A stretch of DNA of 64,000 nucleotides from Rhabdornis inornatus (lineage: Eukaryota > Chordata > Aves > Passeriformes > Rhabdornithidae): assembly GCA_013397075.1 (NCBI GenBank), contig VWZS01005903.1:1-64000 (forward strand), written 5' to 3'. The notes under the pieces are model-generated. The model saw only the letters and a program-made list of their open reading frames with translations. It had not been told where the DNA came from and ran no database searches. Below are positions 20,561-33,095 of this stretch, piece by piece (the first letter of the stretch is position 1; every line of letters starts with the position of its first letter). Made by a program: the position numbers and the translations under genes.

Positions 20561-21346
20561 TCCATGCAGCAGAATACCAGGGGTATGCAAAACATATCTG
20601 TGTATTTTGCTGCTACAGAGAGAAACTGTGGAAACACTGAAAGAAAGATCTGAAAGGAAGACCTGGCTTGATCTGGTGGGGAATGACACTATGACTTGAT
20701 GTGTTTGGGGCAAAAATGAGTTATGCAGATGGTTGCAAAAGAGCTTTGGTATCCTTTAAATCCACCCTCCACGGGCTGTGTGCTTGTATATACCCTTTTT
20801 CTATTACAGACATGGATTATAAATGAGATTGCCCCTGTATGTTTCCACCCACAAAAGTCGATACCAAATGTTCAACTACAGATCAGAAAGATCCTATGAA
20901 CCATCAGAAATTACTGAAGGAGTTTATCAATAGTACAAAATATAAATGCTAAGGTTTGATATTGCTTAGACCATTGAGTCATAAGATTTCCTGGCTCTCC
21001 ACACCATCACTGATGTGGGTAGAGGCAGGGAACTGAGTACAGTCTGCAAGGTCCTTCTGCTCAGTACCCCAGTCTGGACATGCTCAAGCTCACATCAGCA
21101 GCAAACCATCCTCAATTCTTGGTCAATGGCCATAAACAGTGACATAAAGCTCTGCTCTTCCACCTGCACTCTCTGGGCAGCTCAGCCTTTAACCAGCTTA
21201 ACCTGGATAAGCAGCCTTGCTGCCAGACACCTGAGGAACCACTGTGCAGGTGACCTGCCTTGTGCCCTCACCTGCAGCTCCGGGGTGCAGAACAGCCCTG
21301 CAGGGAGATATGGTCTGTGGGATTTGCTCAGTGCCGTCATTCCTGC

Positions 21347-21396
21347 AGAGACTGACACTGCCTGGTTTACAGGGGCTGACACTGCCTGGTTTTCCT
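21347..21396 (+). repeat. Short tandem duplication
   Basis: The phrase CTGACACTGCCTGGTTTACAGGGG is followed at once by a second copy of CTGACACTGCCTGGTTTTC, a two-copy direct repeat of about 24 bases. It has no evident function. Confidence 0.7.
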
Positions 21397-23394
21397 GCCT
21401 GCAGGGACTGTCTGCCTGCTGCAAATCTGGAGACCAGAAAGCTGCCCTTGCCCAGACACAGAATCCCCACAGCACAGGGCAGCAGGCACAGAATAATGAG
21501 CGCTTGAAGCTACTTTGTAACAAGCAAGTGAGAAATTCGGGCATTTTGTGGGTCTTTTTGGTGGGTCAGGGCTGCCCGCAGGGATTCTCCATCTCCCTTC
21601 CAGACTCTCAATGTGCACTTCCCAGGTCCTGCTCTTCCTCATCCTCATGGAGCCTTAGGGTGGGTGCAGCAGTTACTGACCCCAGCACTAACTGCTTATC
21701 ACCAGCCACTCTTTCAAAACTACAAGTCTAAGCTTTACTAAAAGCTGATTTAGATACTGCTGATTTTCACCGCTGCTACAGTAGGAGGGAAAACATTCTC
21801 CTGCCAAGTCCAAAGCCAGGAAGGCAGCTCGGGTTTTCTTTCCCCAGTCTGTTCAAGAAGTTCTTTTCCTGCTCCTGGCTGTTCTCAGGTGTGTTTGCCA
21901 CTTTCTCTAGCACTGCCTCCAGCTATCTCCTGGAGAGGTTTGCTAGACGACCATGACAAAGGGTCATCTCCTTTCTTCCTTAGGCAAGTGCTGCTCCCAC
22001 TCTGGGAATGCTGTTTGCACATTCCCAAGGAAATCTCTTCTCTGACATATGAGACACAGCTGTGCCATGCCAGTTATTAACCACACAGGTTCTCTCCTTG
22101 ATGGCTCAGGGTGATCAGTTTAAAATAGCAAATACTGCCTATTGAAATACACTTCAAGCAAATCTAAGTTAAGACAAGTTAACTCCTGGGATTAGGACTG
22201 CCTGCACAGAGCAGTTTGTTTCAGTACCACCTGGATTCATCAGGTGCTATAACAACTGTAGTGGACGGGACCACTGGTGTTACACACAAGGCATGATAGT
22301 TTGGAAGTCTGAGGAGGAAAATTCCTGTTCGGTTCACACTGCAGAGTTGGTGACCAGCCTGAGTTCTGGTGAGGCTGGTCACGATAGAAAGTTTCTAAAA
22401 CCTAGTAGGTATAAACCTCTCTGAGGATCTTTCTTGCTGTCTTGTATGACTTTTTCAATGCATGAATAAAGCAAGATAAAGACTTAGGTAAGTGGTATTT
22501 AAATTGAGTATGTATCAGCATCTAAATGGAAAAATAGGCCAAGGTTTCGCAAGCAGTATAATGTGAGGAAAAAATTAAATAAATACTGGCAAACTAAAGT
22601 CTTAAAAAACACCCTTTGGTAATCATTCAAAAGCCTACATTCTGCTTGGTAGGAGTTATACCTAGAAAGGAAAATAAAAACCCAAACCACCAGTAGGTCT
22701 GTAATATCAGTTTGAACACATTTGAAACTACAGACAGTAAAATGCTGTAATAATAATGGATTATTCCTGCTTCAATAATGGGTTTGGCCAAAACAGAAGC
22801 AGTTTAATCCCAAGTGTCCAGGTTAGGAGGTAGCATGACATTCAGTTTGCTTGTCTGGTCTCTCAAATATGGTGACATCCAGAAGGGACAGCCTTGGCTC
22901 TGCTCAAGTTTGGTTCAGCTTGAGGTGAGGAGCTTATAATCATGGGCATAGGAGTAGGGTAGGGTTTTTTCACTTTTAGGTCTCAAATTGATTATTCTTG
23001 GTTTAAATCATTAGTTATAAACCAGTATTGTGATGTCCAGAGTATCCTTTTGTGTTTACATTGTGAAATAGTTTGCTAAGTGTGGGAATTGCGGTTCAAC
23101 ATTATTTTATTCTGGAATGCTCTATTGACTTTCCCCATGGTGTAAATGTGTACTAGCCTACAGGTGCTTTATTGGTACATTGTTGGAGGCATTGGAATCC
23201 CCTGGCACAAACTTCTGTCTTCTCACAAATTGTTGCCAATCTTGTCAAGCCTTTACACTGCAATCTGCAGTTTCACTTACCTGGCATGTGAACAGAAACA
23301 GACACTGAAAAATGGCAAGGATGAGCACAAAAGAAAGACCCAGGCAGGGCTCACTTAATCTTCATTCCCCTCCAGATCCAGGGGTTTAGGAATA

Positions 23395-23580
23395 AGGCAC
23401 ACCCTGGAGTTGACACTCAGCACAGAAAGTGGAGAGAAACACAGAACTTTGACATTGGCTGAGGAAGTGATGGAGTCACCATCCCTGGAAGTGATCAGCA
23501 AACAAGCAGATGTGACATTTGGTGATGTAGTTTAGTGGAAGTCTTTTCCAATCTGAGTGATTCTATGATTCTATGACTGC
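23395..23580 (+). mobile_element. CR1 LINE 3' fragment
   Basis: The plus strand contains GATGGAGTCACCATCCCTGG, then a diverged segment, then GTCTTTTCCAATCTGAGTG and the CR1 tail ATTCTATGATTCTATGA. It is truncated and old. Confidence 0.75.
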
Positions 23581-25379
23581 AGGAGTTTGGCACTGCTTTC
23601 TTTAGCCATGTCATTATATAATGTGCAAAGAAAGACACCCTAAATTATTGTTACGGTTTTCTTCCCTTGGGTGAGTTAGTGTGAGCAACTGGATGGCAGA
23701 AACCTGAGCTGTAAAGCAATACAGGTTAAAAGTTTAGCTTTCTACCTTTATGATGGCAGGTTTCACTCTCTCTCTGAGAATGCCTCATTTGTATTTACTT
23801 TTTAGGGTCATTATCTGTCCCAAGAGAGTCTTTGTGAAGGTCCAAATTTCAAATAAACAGCACACTATAAGACAGGTATGTGTGGAGAATTTTTGTTGTA
23901 TTTGGCTAAACTATGGGTACTAAGCTCAATAGGTAAACATAAAAGTATGCCATTGAAAACAATGCATTCCCATTAGTGTTTGAATATGTGCCTAAACTCC
24001 GTGTACACTTTTACACGGTTATGTCATTTCCTGTGTAAAATGGGCCTGTTTATACAGCAGCCATATGAAATATGCAGGAACCCGCTATGTGGGCTATTTG
24101 AAGCTTTCTTTAAGAAACATAAAAACCCCTTGACCCTTGTATAATAAAAGGTGTTAAAAGATACTGCTTTTATAACATCTCAGCCAAGACTAATAAGAAT
24201 GTACAAAGCAAACAATATTTTTTTTTACTCCATAGTCCTGGTCAATCGTGTTATTTTATGGATTTACTATTGCTGTTGGGTAGTAAAATGGTATTTAAAA
24301 ATAAAATTGCAGGAGATTTTATTGCTTCTCAACAAATTTAATAAACAATAATCTTAACATTTTTTGAAAAACAGTAAATACAAAGCAGTAAATGCACTTT
24401 GCTGAGTGCTCAGAATAGCCCATTTATTCTGTCATTCTGAGTTCACTGATGTCCCTGTTTTCCTTGTTGTTTCTTCTTCAGAACTAGTTTCAACTTTCTG
24501 CAGTGATTTGGCCAGCTGAAGCAATGCAAATGGATTCCGTTTCCCCTGATGTCATTTTGAAGGGCACAGCTGTCAAGAAAAAATTACTTAGTCAACAATA
24601 ACAGTGATTAATTGGCTGACCCTCTGCTAGGGGACAGAAAATGTTCTTTTCACTGTTTTTTCTCTTAGAATCTCTTTGATATAATATCTTAAGCCATACT
24701 TTGCCATTTTGGAATCCAGGCTGAGCAGTCTCTGGCCATCATACTGCCAGAGAAATGCCATTAAACTAATTAAATTGAATTAAAATGAAAGTATTCCTTC
24801 TGCACATCCAGTTTCCGTCTGCCTGTTTTTACACAATGCCATTAATTGTGGCATAAAATCAGAAATAAGGCTTTAACTGATAAAACCAGAGACATTTCAG
24901 TTTGCTCATGTAAATTCCTTCAAAACATTAATCTTTCTCCAGAAATTTTAGAAGAGAAACACAACTTGGATCCTCCCCATGCTGAGAGAAAGGGATAGAT
25001 ATCTTCCCCACAGCTCTCTTTTCTGCGAAGGGGAAACAAGATCCATAAACTTCAGATGGCAAAGAAGTCATTAACTCATAAGGTTAGTGATCAGGTTACA
25101 GGAACCCAGCTAGGGAGGATTAAAGGGCTAAAGGCAGAGAGGGGAGAAGCAGGAGGAGGTGCTCTAAGGAATGTGGCTTGGGAGAGGATCTGGGGACAAG
25201 TGGCTCTTGGGGGGACACAGGCAGTGCTCACAGCAGGGGAAGACAGCAGGGGCTGAGAGTGAGTGAAAGACTGAATAATAAGGTGGAGCAAATGCAGGAG
25301 CAACTGTAGAGTGGATGTACCTCCAAGAGTACATGAGCTGGGTGGTGGTAGTGCTGCTGGGGGAACAGACATATCCCAG

Positions 25380-25660
25380 CTAACAAACACCAGGACAAAA
25401 GGACACAGACTCAGGGTGCCCCAGGGGGAGTTCAGGTTGGCCATCAGAAGAATTTCTTCACAGAAAGAGTTGTCAAGCACTGGCACAGGCTGCCCAGGGA
25501 GATGGTGGAGTCACCATCCCTGGAGATGTTGAAGAAAAAACAGGATGTGGCACTCAGTGCTATGGTTTAGTTGACAAGGTAGTGCTCAGTCAAATGCTGG
25601 ACTCAGTGAACTCAGAGGTCTTTTCCAACCTAAATGATTCTATGATTCTCTCTGTGTGCC
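25380..25660 (+). mobile_element. CR1 LINE 3' fragment
   Basis: The plus strand has the standard CR1 3' order: GAATTTCTTCACAGAAAGAG, GGCTGCCCAGGGAGATGG, GGAGTCACCATCCCTGG, AGTTGACAAGG, GAGGTCTTTTCCAACCTAAA, then the tail ATGATTCTATGATTCT. It is 5'-truncated, as usual for CR1. Confidence 0.88.
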
Positions 25661-25812
25661 TACCAGGAAAAAAAAAAATTTATTCTGAGGGCTTGGTGCA
25701 AGTAATTCTTTCTTAGCACTTGCCTGTCCTTCCCATGCTAGTGGCTTCCAGGGCTTTCCTAAGAGTCTAGCCCAGAAGCTGCTGAAGGCTTAGAGAAAGA
25801 GCAGGCTGCTGG

Positions 25813-26390
25813 ATCATGGAATCACACAATCGTTAAGGTTGGAGAAGACCTCCAAGATCATGGAGTCCAACCCTTAACCCAATGTTGTCAGGTTTACCAC
25901 TAAGCCATGTCCCCAGGTGCCACATCCACACAGTTCTGAACACCTCCAGGGATGATGGCTCCACCACTGCCATGGGCAGCCTGTTCAGTGACTGACCACC
26001 CTTTCCATGAAAAAATTGACCTCAATATCCAACCTAAACCTCTCCTGGCATAACTTGACGCTGTTTACTCTTGTCCTGTCACTTGTTACCCGGGTAAAGT
26101 GATCAACCCCTATCTGGCTACAATTTCCTTCCCTCCTGAGACTCCTTTTTCTCCAGGCTGAACCCGCCCAGCTCTCTCAGCTTCTTCTCATCACACCTGT
26201 GCTCCAGACCTTCCCCCAGCTCCATTGCCCTTCTCTGGATATGCTCTAGCCCCTCAATGTCTTTCTTGTCATGAGGGACCCAGAACTAGTCCCAGGATTC
26301 AAGGTGCAGCCTCACCAGTGCCCATCACCAGAGGATGATCCTTGCCCTGGACCTGCTGGCCACACCTTTGCTGGTACAATACTTCAGAAG
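25813..26390 (-). mobile_element. CR1 LINE fragment, opposite orientation
   Basis: This is the reverse complement of the CR1 3' part. It begins ATCATGGAATCACACAATCG, then GGTTGGAGAAGACCTCCAAG, and extends further 5' than the neighbouring copy, through TTCTCCAGGCTGAACC and CTCATCACACCTGTGCTCCA to GGACCTGCTGGCCACACC. It lies tail to tail with the plus-strand copy about 150 bases away. Confidence 0.88.
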
Positions 26391-29300
26391 CTCAGCAGAG
26401 GCAAATAGCTTCTGACAGTGACATTGAACAGACAGATACAGCAGTAACTTCCCCACAACACTGACTGTGGCCATGTGTGCTGTTGTGGAATCTAAACCAA
26501 TAGAGGTTAGAAATCTGAGTCTGGATGACGAGGGACTTTCATTTATGAGACTTTCGGGTGGATCACAGATGTCATTGCTGGCCCCCAGGCACAAACTGTT
26601 TGTCTTCTTCTAGCCATGTGCAGCCAGGGGTTAAAGGTGGCTCTGGACCTCACAAGGTGTTTAACTTTGGCATTTTTGTGGTTTTCTCAGCAGCCCTTGG
26701 CTCCAGCAGCTGATTCAGAGCACTGAGGTAAGCAGCTTCCCCAACAGCAAGAGGGAATAGCCAGGCCCTGGGAGAGTGAGCTGAAGTGTCTATGCTGAGA
26801 AGGAGCTCGTGACACCAGGCACAGTGTCCCAAATGAGCCTCCTGGCTGAGGACAGGTACTGGTATTTGGGTCCCTCTGTCCTATTGGGATTCAGCTGAAG
26901 GCATGAGAGGATCGTACCGTCTAGGAGAAAAAGGGAGTGGAGAGGCTCCTATTAAACACAAGAGTCCCTGGGTTTGTTGAGAGATATTTTAATTGCTTAG
27001 GTGCTGAGAGCTTGGGCCCAGTTCCTTTTCCCTGCTGCACTTCTGCCTGGCTGGAGGCACCAGGAGCGGGAACTCCCCATGTCTCCCACTGCTACTGAGA
27101 AAGTCACATTCCTGCCTGTGCCCCACATGAAGTTGGACAGATTGCAAAACAGGGCTGAGACAGACACCTATCCCTGCACAACCCCTACGGAATAGCTGAT
27201 CTGACCTCGAGGAAGGACGTAAAGTACATGTTTCCACATTTAACTGATTCTTTTACTTCCTGTGTTCTTAGGTAAACAGCTGGTCATGGGCAGCCTGGTA
27301 GTTCAGCAGCCTTGTGAGAACAGCTACTTAATTATTCAAGAGACAGGTAAGAAACACTGAATGTGAGGAAGGAGAGAGGAGAGAAAGAAAGGACCTGAGC
27401 AACTGACAGGAGCATAATAATATTTGATCAGTAAGCTCCAGAAAGTATAAGATGGAATCTTTCAGTGGAACAGAAACTTTAAACAAATTGATTCTTTGGA
27501 ATTTTAGAAAAATGATCTGTTCTTTATCTCAAAACACAGTGGAGCTATCTGTCCCTCAAAATTATATTTTTGGTGAGAGAAAGACATAAGAAATAATTCA
27601 CTTCTTGCAACACAATGAAATATTCCCCATGCCAGTAAGATAAGAAAGTGATGAGGAGCATGTGCTGGCATTGTCAGAGTTTTAAACATTTAACCTGCAC
27701 CTCTAAGCCTACTGATTTTTAATAAATCTTGGGATTTTGGGGAAATTCCAGATGTTTGGGAGTCTCAAGAGAAAAGGAACTTAATTCAGTACTTTAAAGG
27801 GTGACTATTCTGAACTGGCAGTCATTAGCAAATTATATTGATACTGTTGATACTGACTGAATCTAATAATGTGGTTGAAGGATGGCAATTTAACTTGTAG
27901 GTGATAAGGGCAAAAAGAATAATGAGGATCATTTGGCCTGATGAGCTCTGCTTACCCCAGGTAAAAATTTTTATTTCTGAGCCCCTAAAGTGTCAGCTCA
28001 GTTTTTACAGCAATTAGGGAAGCAAATACAACTTTAGGAGTTGTCCTGACTGAGAGGGAAATAGAGAATAAATGAGAAGACAACTGCACACAACTCTGAA
28101 ACACTTTGGGGTACAAAAGAGCTGGAGAAGGGCAGTAAGGACAGGAAGTATGGAACAGCTTCTGTGAGAGAACTAATGGGACTGGAACCTTCCAGTGAAA
28201 GATGACTGGGGAAAGAAGGAAGAGTGGTGAGGACTAAGAATGTGAACTGGGGGCAAGTTTTCTCCCAAACAAGAACCACGGTACACCAAATGATAGTGGC
28301 TCACGACAGGCTTGAAGCAAGCAGAGGGACACTGATTCCCCCAGGGTAGCCCAGCTGCAGAACTCATGAGCACACCTTGGGTGGGATGCTAAATTTTATA
28401 TATGTTTAAAAAAAAAAAAAAAAGGAAGAAAAATCCATGAAAAGCTGCTGCCCATGAGTCCATGGGACTTTCTGAGCCCTTGGCAGCTGGAAGTTCAAAA
28501 GCTCTGCCAAGAAAACCTTCCCACACATTTGTCCTGTCTTTATTTTCTTTGTAGGGATCTCCTGTTCCATATAGAAGATGAGCTCCATGGGATGCATAGT
28601 CTAACCTGGCAAGACTATTCTTCCATATGAAGCCCAAAACTCAGAGTAAACTGGTGCAATGGGACATCATGGCTCAAACCAGTAGGACTTACCAGGAGTT
28701 GGCCACTGTCCTGTTAGAGGAGCGTGGCTGTCTGATGTGGTGTCTCTTTTCCCATCTATTTTTTTTAAAGCCTATTTTTAGAGTTCCGTGGAATTAAATG
28801 ACGCTATGTAATAGCTGGGTATTACATATTTGGAAAGAGAGATCCAGGATTGATTTAAAGACAGAAAGTGAGCTTTTTTAAAAAGCTCACCACATTCAGC
28901 TCTAAGCTAATTCTGGGAATATTAGCACTTCATTTTTTAATAAGCAGCTATTTCTACTGTTCAGTTTCCACTTCGAATTACTGAATTGGCTTCTTTGTCT
29001 ACTGTATGAAAAAACTTACTCCCATGGGCATTGTTCTACCTGTGCAGACTGTGATGAATGTTTTTCTCTTGTTTTCTGTGGAAAAGGTTGATCGACTTTG
29101 TTCTGCTTTTCCTGTGCACCTTCGTTACCAGACTTTTTCTTCTTGGGTTTTTTCCTTTAGGCTCTCACTGCTCCAAATACTTTTAGTATGTAAACACCAG
29201 AACTCATTGAATGTTGCAGTAACCCTCTCATCAACGCCACAGAGGCACTACGAACTTCTACTTTTACTGGATTTTGACCTTTACAGTCTGGGGATCAGCT

Positions 29301-29998
29301 TTCCTTCTCAGCTCCAGCATCACATTAGGAGTTCAGAATCAGCTTTCTATTATGACCAGCCCTGCTTTTCCATAATCACCGCTTTCTAATGAAAAGCTTT
29401 CCATTTTATAAGTTCTTGCCTCAGAGTTGAAAATCCTTGTTTACAACTGAGTTAAAAACCAGTTCAGTGCCACTAAAAAGTCTCTGCTTGACATGATTTA
29501 TGTAATTTCTGTTATTCATTATGAAGTAAAAGTTACTTTGCTTTTTAGGGTGAGGTGTTGGGACAAGTGAAGGTGGGACCTCCTGAGCCCTGTCAGTGCT
29601 AGGCTCCAGAGCAGAGCCCAGGGTCCCAGGCTGGAGGGTTTTCCACTATCCCATGCCTCCAAGAGGAGTGAGCTCCTCAAGAAGTCATGGAAGAAGGCTG
29701 CTGGCAGCAATTGGTACTTCTGGAATGGTGAGGTGCTGGGCTTCAAGAGCTGGGCAGGGGACAGACAAACCCTCTGCTGCTCACACATATTCACACATAT
29801 TCCCTTTGTCCCAGGACATTCTCCAGACATCCCAAGAATGTGAAAATCAAGATGTGCTCTCTTTGGCATATTTAAAGTTTGCTTGAAAGCTGGCTCTGGA
29901 CCAGATGTCTGATTCCTACACATTTTGTTCTGCTGTCAGTCCTGGGAAGCACATGCTCTCTGCTCTCAGATCACTGGAGGAGGTTTGCACCTCTTGCT

Positions 29999-30058
29999 GT
30001 GAGTCCATAGAGCACCTCTGTAACCTGCTTGTAACCTGCTTGCAGCTTGCTTGTAGCC
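29999..30058 (+). repeat. Short degenerate tandem repeat
   Basis: GTAACCTGCTT occurs twice in tandem and is followed by diverged copies (GCAGCTTGCTT, GTAGCC). Minor local slippage is the likely cause. Confidence 0.6.
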
Positions 30059-33009
30059 ACTTATTCCTGGCAGAGTGCACGTGCCATGCCAGAGTTTTCA
30101 CCAATGCCATGCTCTGTCAGCACAGTGCCAGCTGTCTTGAGAAGGTTTAAATTCTGGACACCGGGTGGTTGTTTGTTTGTTTTTTCCAGTGGTTCCCAGT
30201 GCAGCCAGTACAGACACCCCAGAGCAGCATTTGCTCCCAGGAGGAGCTGTTCACACACTCCAAGGGTTCCTGGGCTGCTGTGGCTCACCAGCCTCTGAGA
30301 AGCTGTAGAAGTCCACTGCTGGACACAGCCCATCTGATGAGGCTGGGCCTTTTCCTGTTTTCTTCTGGGACACTGGCACCGCACCAGCCATCCTGTAGCT
30401 CAGCCCCTCAAGATCCTTCAGAGCAGCAGGAGCTTCTCCCTGCCACTGCATGCCCTATTCACAGCATGGGGCTCTTGTTGGGAGCAATGTGAATGGAAGA
30501 AAGAAGAAATGACTGCTGGAAGGTGGTGGGGTGAGGGATGGTGGGGACGTTTCTCAGTTAGAATTGCTCAGTCTTTGCTAGGAAGGACTGACAGCTTGTC
30601 TCTGGTAGATTATCCCAGATAGCCAGACCTTGCCCCATATTATATGGTTTTCATCACAAACATAAGAGTACTTGGTATAAAACAGAAGGTCAGGAAGGTT
30701 TAAGACATGGTATATGAGAAAACATTTTCCAGATTTCAGCTTCCTCCAAGGTAATATGCAAGTGTAATTAAAACAGAACCTGGAAATATAGAGTACAGTA
30801 CCCTATTGAAAGTGTGTTGTATGAGCTGAACTCCCTTCATTGATAGTTTTCCAAAACACACAGCTGCAATAATCTTTATCCAGGAGAAGGGAATAAATTA
30901 AGTCTGAACACCTCTGCATATAGTACAGTACAGTGTATAGCCCTGCACCCCATATAACCTCGGAGAGGTAATGGAAAGCTGAAGGAGGTGCAAGTGGAAA
31001 ACCTCTCTGACCAGCAAACACTTTCTTCTTCTGAAAGCAGACAGATGGGAAGAAAAGCTCATGAAACAGAGGCAGCTTAAGTACTGAGATGTCTCATTTC
31101 TGCTCAAGTTGTTGAGACTCTGCGGTGGCAGGGTGCCAAAGCACACTTCAGATTTGGCAGGTGGGGAGGGTAACGTCCTGGGCCTGCCCAGCAAACAGGG
31201 AGTATTGATGGCCGGCTAATGTGAACAAATAGGAGTTTATCATATTTAACAGTAGCAGCAGCCACTAGGATACAAAAGCCTGGAAAAAGTAACCAGGTTC
31301 TATTTCTACTCCCTCTGAATAGTTCAGCCATGGAGTTCAGGTTGTGCTTGCCAGGCTTCACCAAACTCAGCGACATGCAGCACTGAGCAGCTTGTTCTGC
31401 TTCACATCTGCTTTTCCTCCTGCAGCACTGGTGCAGAAGAGGGGTAACTCCCTTCTGGAGACCAGAGCAAGGACTGCTTTGCACCTCTAGACAAGGAATT
31501 CCAGATCAGGGAATTGATCTCCATACTTGCCAAACCTTTCAGGGTCCATAGTGAATTGTAAGGATTGTATTATTATTATTAAAAAATACATCTTAATTTC
31601 ATATTTTTAAATAGCATTTTTCCTGGGAAATGGCAATAGAAAAATGTATACACACTGACACCCCAAACTGAGTCTTATGGGGAGGAGTAAGCACCTTTAT
31701 GTTGCTAAAATATAATTTTCTTCCTTTCTTCCTTTCTTAATTAGAAGTCCTTTTTCAGCTTGTAATGTATTTCTAAGGGTGGACATAGATTTATATGGAG
31801 ATTTACTCCATATGAAATAGAGAAAAATTTTGCAAGAGCAAAGTATGACAAATTTGTTTATGAACTACCAGTTCAAGCTTAGAAATGCCCTTTTCCTTCA
31901 GCAACAGCCAAAGGCAGGAACCCAGCGAACCCAGGTTTCCCTGTGTGCTCAGATGGCCCCTCACCACTCTGCTGGAACTTGGAGTACTGCTAAGAGCAGT
32001 GCACACACATCCAGGAAAGCTCTGGAAGAAGTCAATCCACATATACCAGTGGTCCAGGGTATATGTTATCACTGATCTGCACTTCCAGTCCTAAAGGAGT
32101 GCATAAGACGAGACGCAGTGCCAGATCCACACTGGCTCCAGTGGTACATACAAAGCCCTTTCAGAATCTGGAGCACCAGCAAAGACACTCGCGTAGTTGT
32201 GGGGGCCAGCTGGCACTTCTGCACTATTGGCACAGAACCAGAATTAATAAGACCTGCTGGACTTGAACTGAGTTTTTTCTACTGGGTTTCTCTTTATCAT
32301 GATCTCCAGAGTGTCCTGGAATACCCATATGGACTATTTTCCCTCTTGTTAGTTGGAATGTCCCAGCCCTGCTTGTCCCAGGAAACATGGACAGATCTTC
32401 TTTCCTTACATGACCATGAGATTCCTTTGACTTTACTTCTGCAGAAGCAGGAGCAGGTGGTTAAGAAAAAAAATGAACACAATTTTAAATCTTTACTTAG
32501 ACAGGAATTTGAGAATGAGCAGAGGAAAGATTGAAGTTGAAAGATTTGTAATTTTGCCCTGGTCTAAATCCCTGTGTTTTTCAGAAGATGGGAGCTCCCC
32601 CCAGCAAATGTTGGGCTAAAAATTGCCTTATCAAGTTGATTTTGACTCTTTTGATTTGTGTGCAAGAAGAGAAAAGTACAAGATGCTGTTACAGGACTTT
32701 ATTTCAAGATGGTCAGTTAAACTGCATATTTAACATTTTAAAATATAAAAGCACAGGCCTGCATAAAAATGATCAGTCTGCTTTTCTGTGTGAAAACAGG
32801 AAGAGAATGTGCTATGATAACACTTATAAGAAAATTATGTGCTGATGGGAAATGAGGAGGACAGGAAGATCAAATATTTAAATGTCTTTGTCTAAAAGTT
32901 ATTTATCATTCCTTGTTAGTTAGGACAAAAAGGAAAGAGAGTTGTAGTAATGACCAGCGAACCAGCCTGGGAGAGGTTAAAGAGAAGACAGGATTGAGGC
33001 CAAATCAGG

Positions 33010-33095
33010 AGGCTCATTAAATATAATGCATTAATAAATGAATATTATTATAAATAATAATTAATTTATTTTATAATTCATTATATACATTAAAC
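33010..33095. repeat. AT-rich low-complexity tract
   Basis: About 85 bases are almost pure A and T, with overlapping TTAATAAAT, ATTATTATAAATAATAATTAA and similar short inverted motifs. It can fold on itself. Confidence 0.7.

Noticed and set aside
21015..21731. 238-codon plus-strand ORF downstream of GDF5
   Set aside because: It has no recognisable domain, a low-complexity composition and a local tandem repeat; open by chance.
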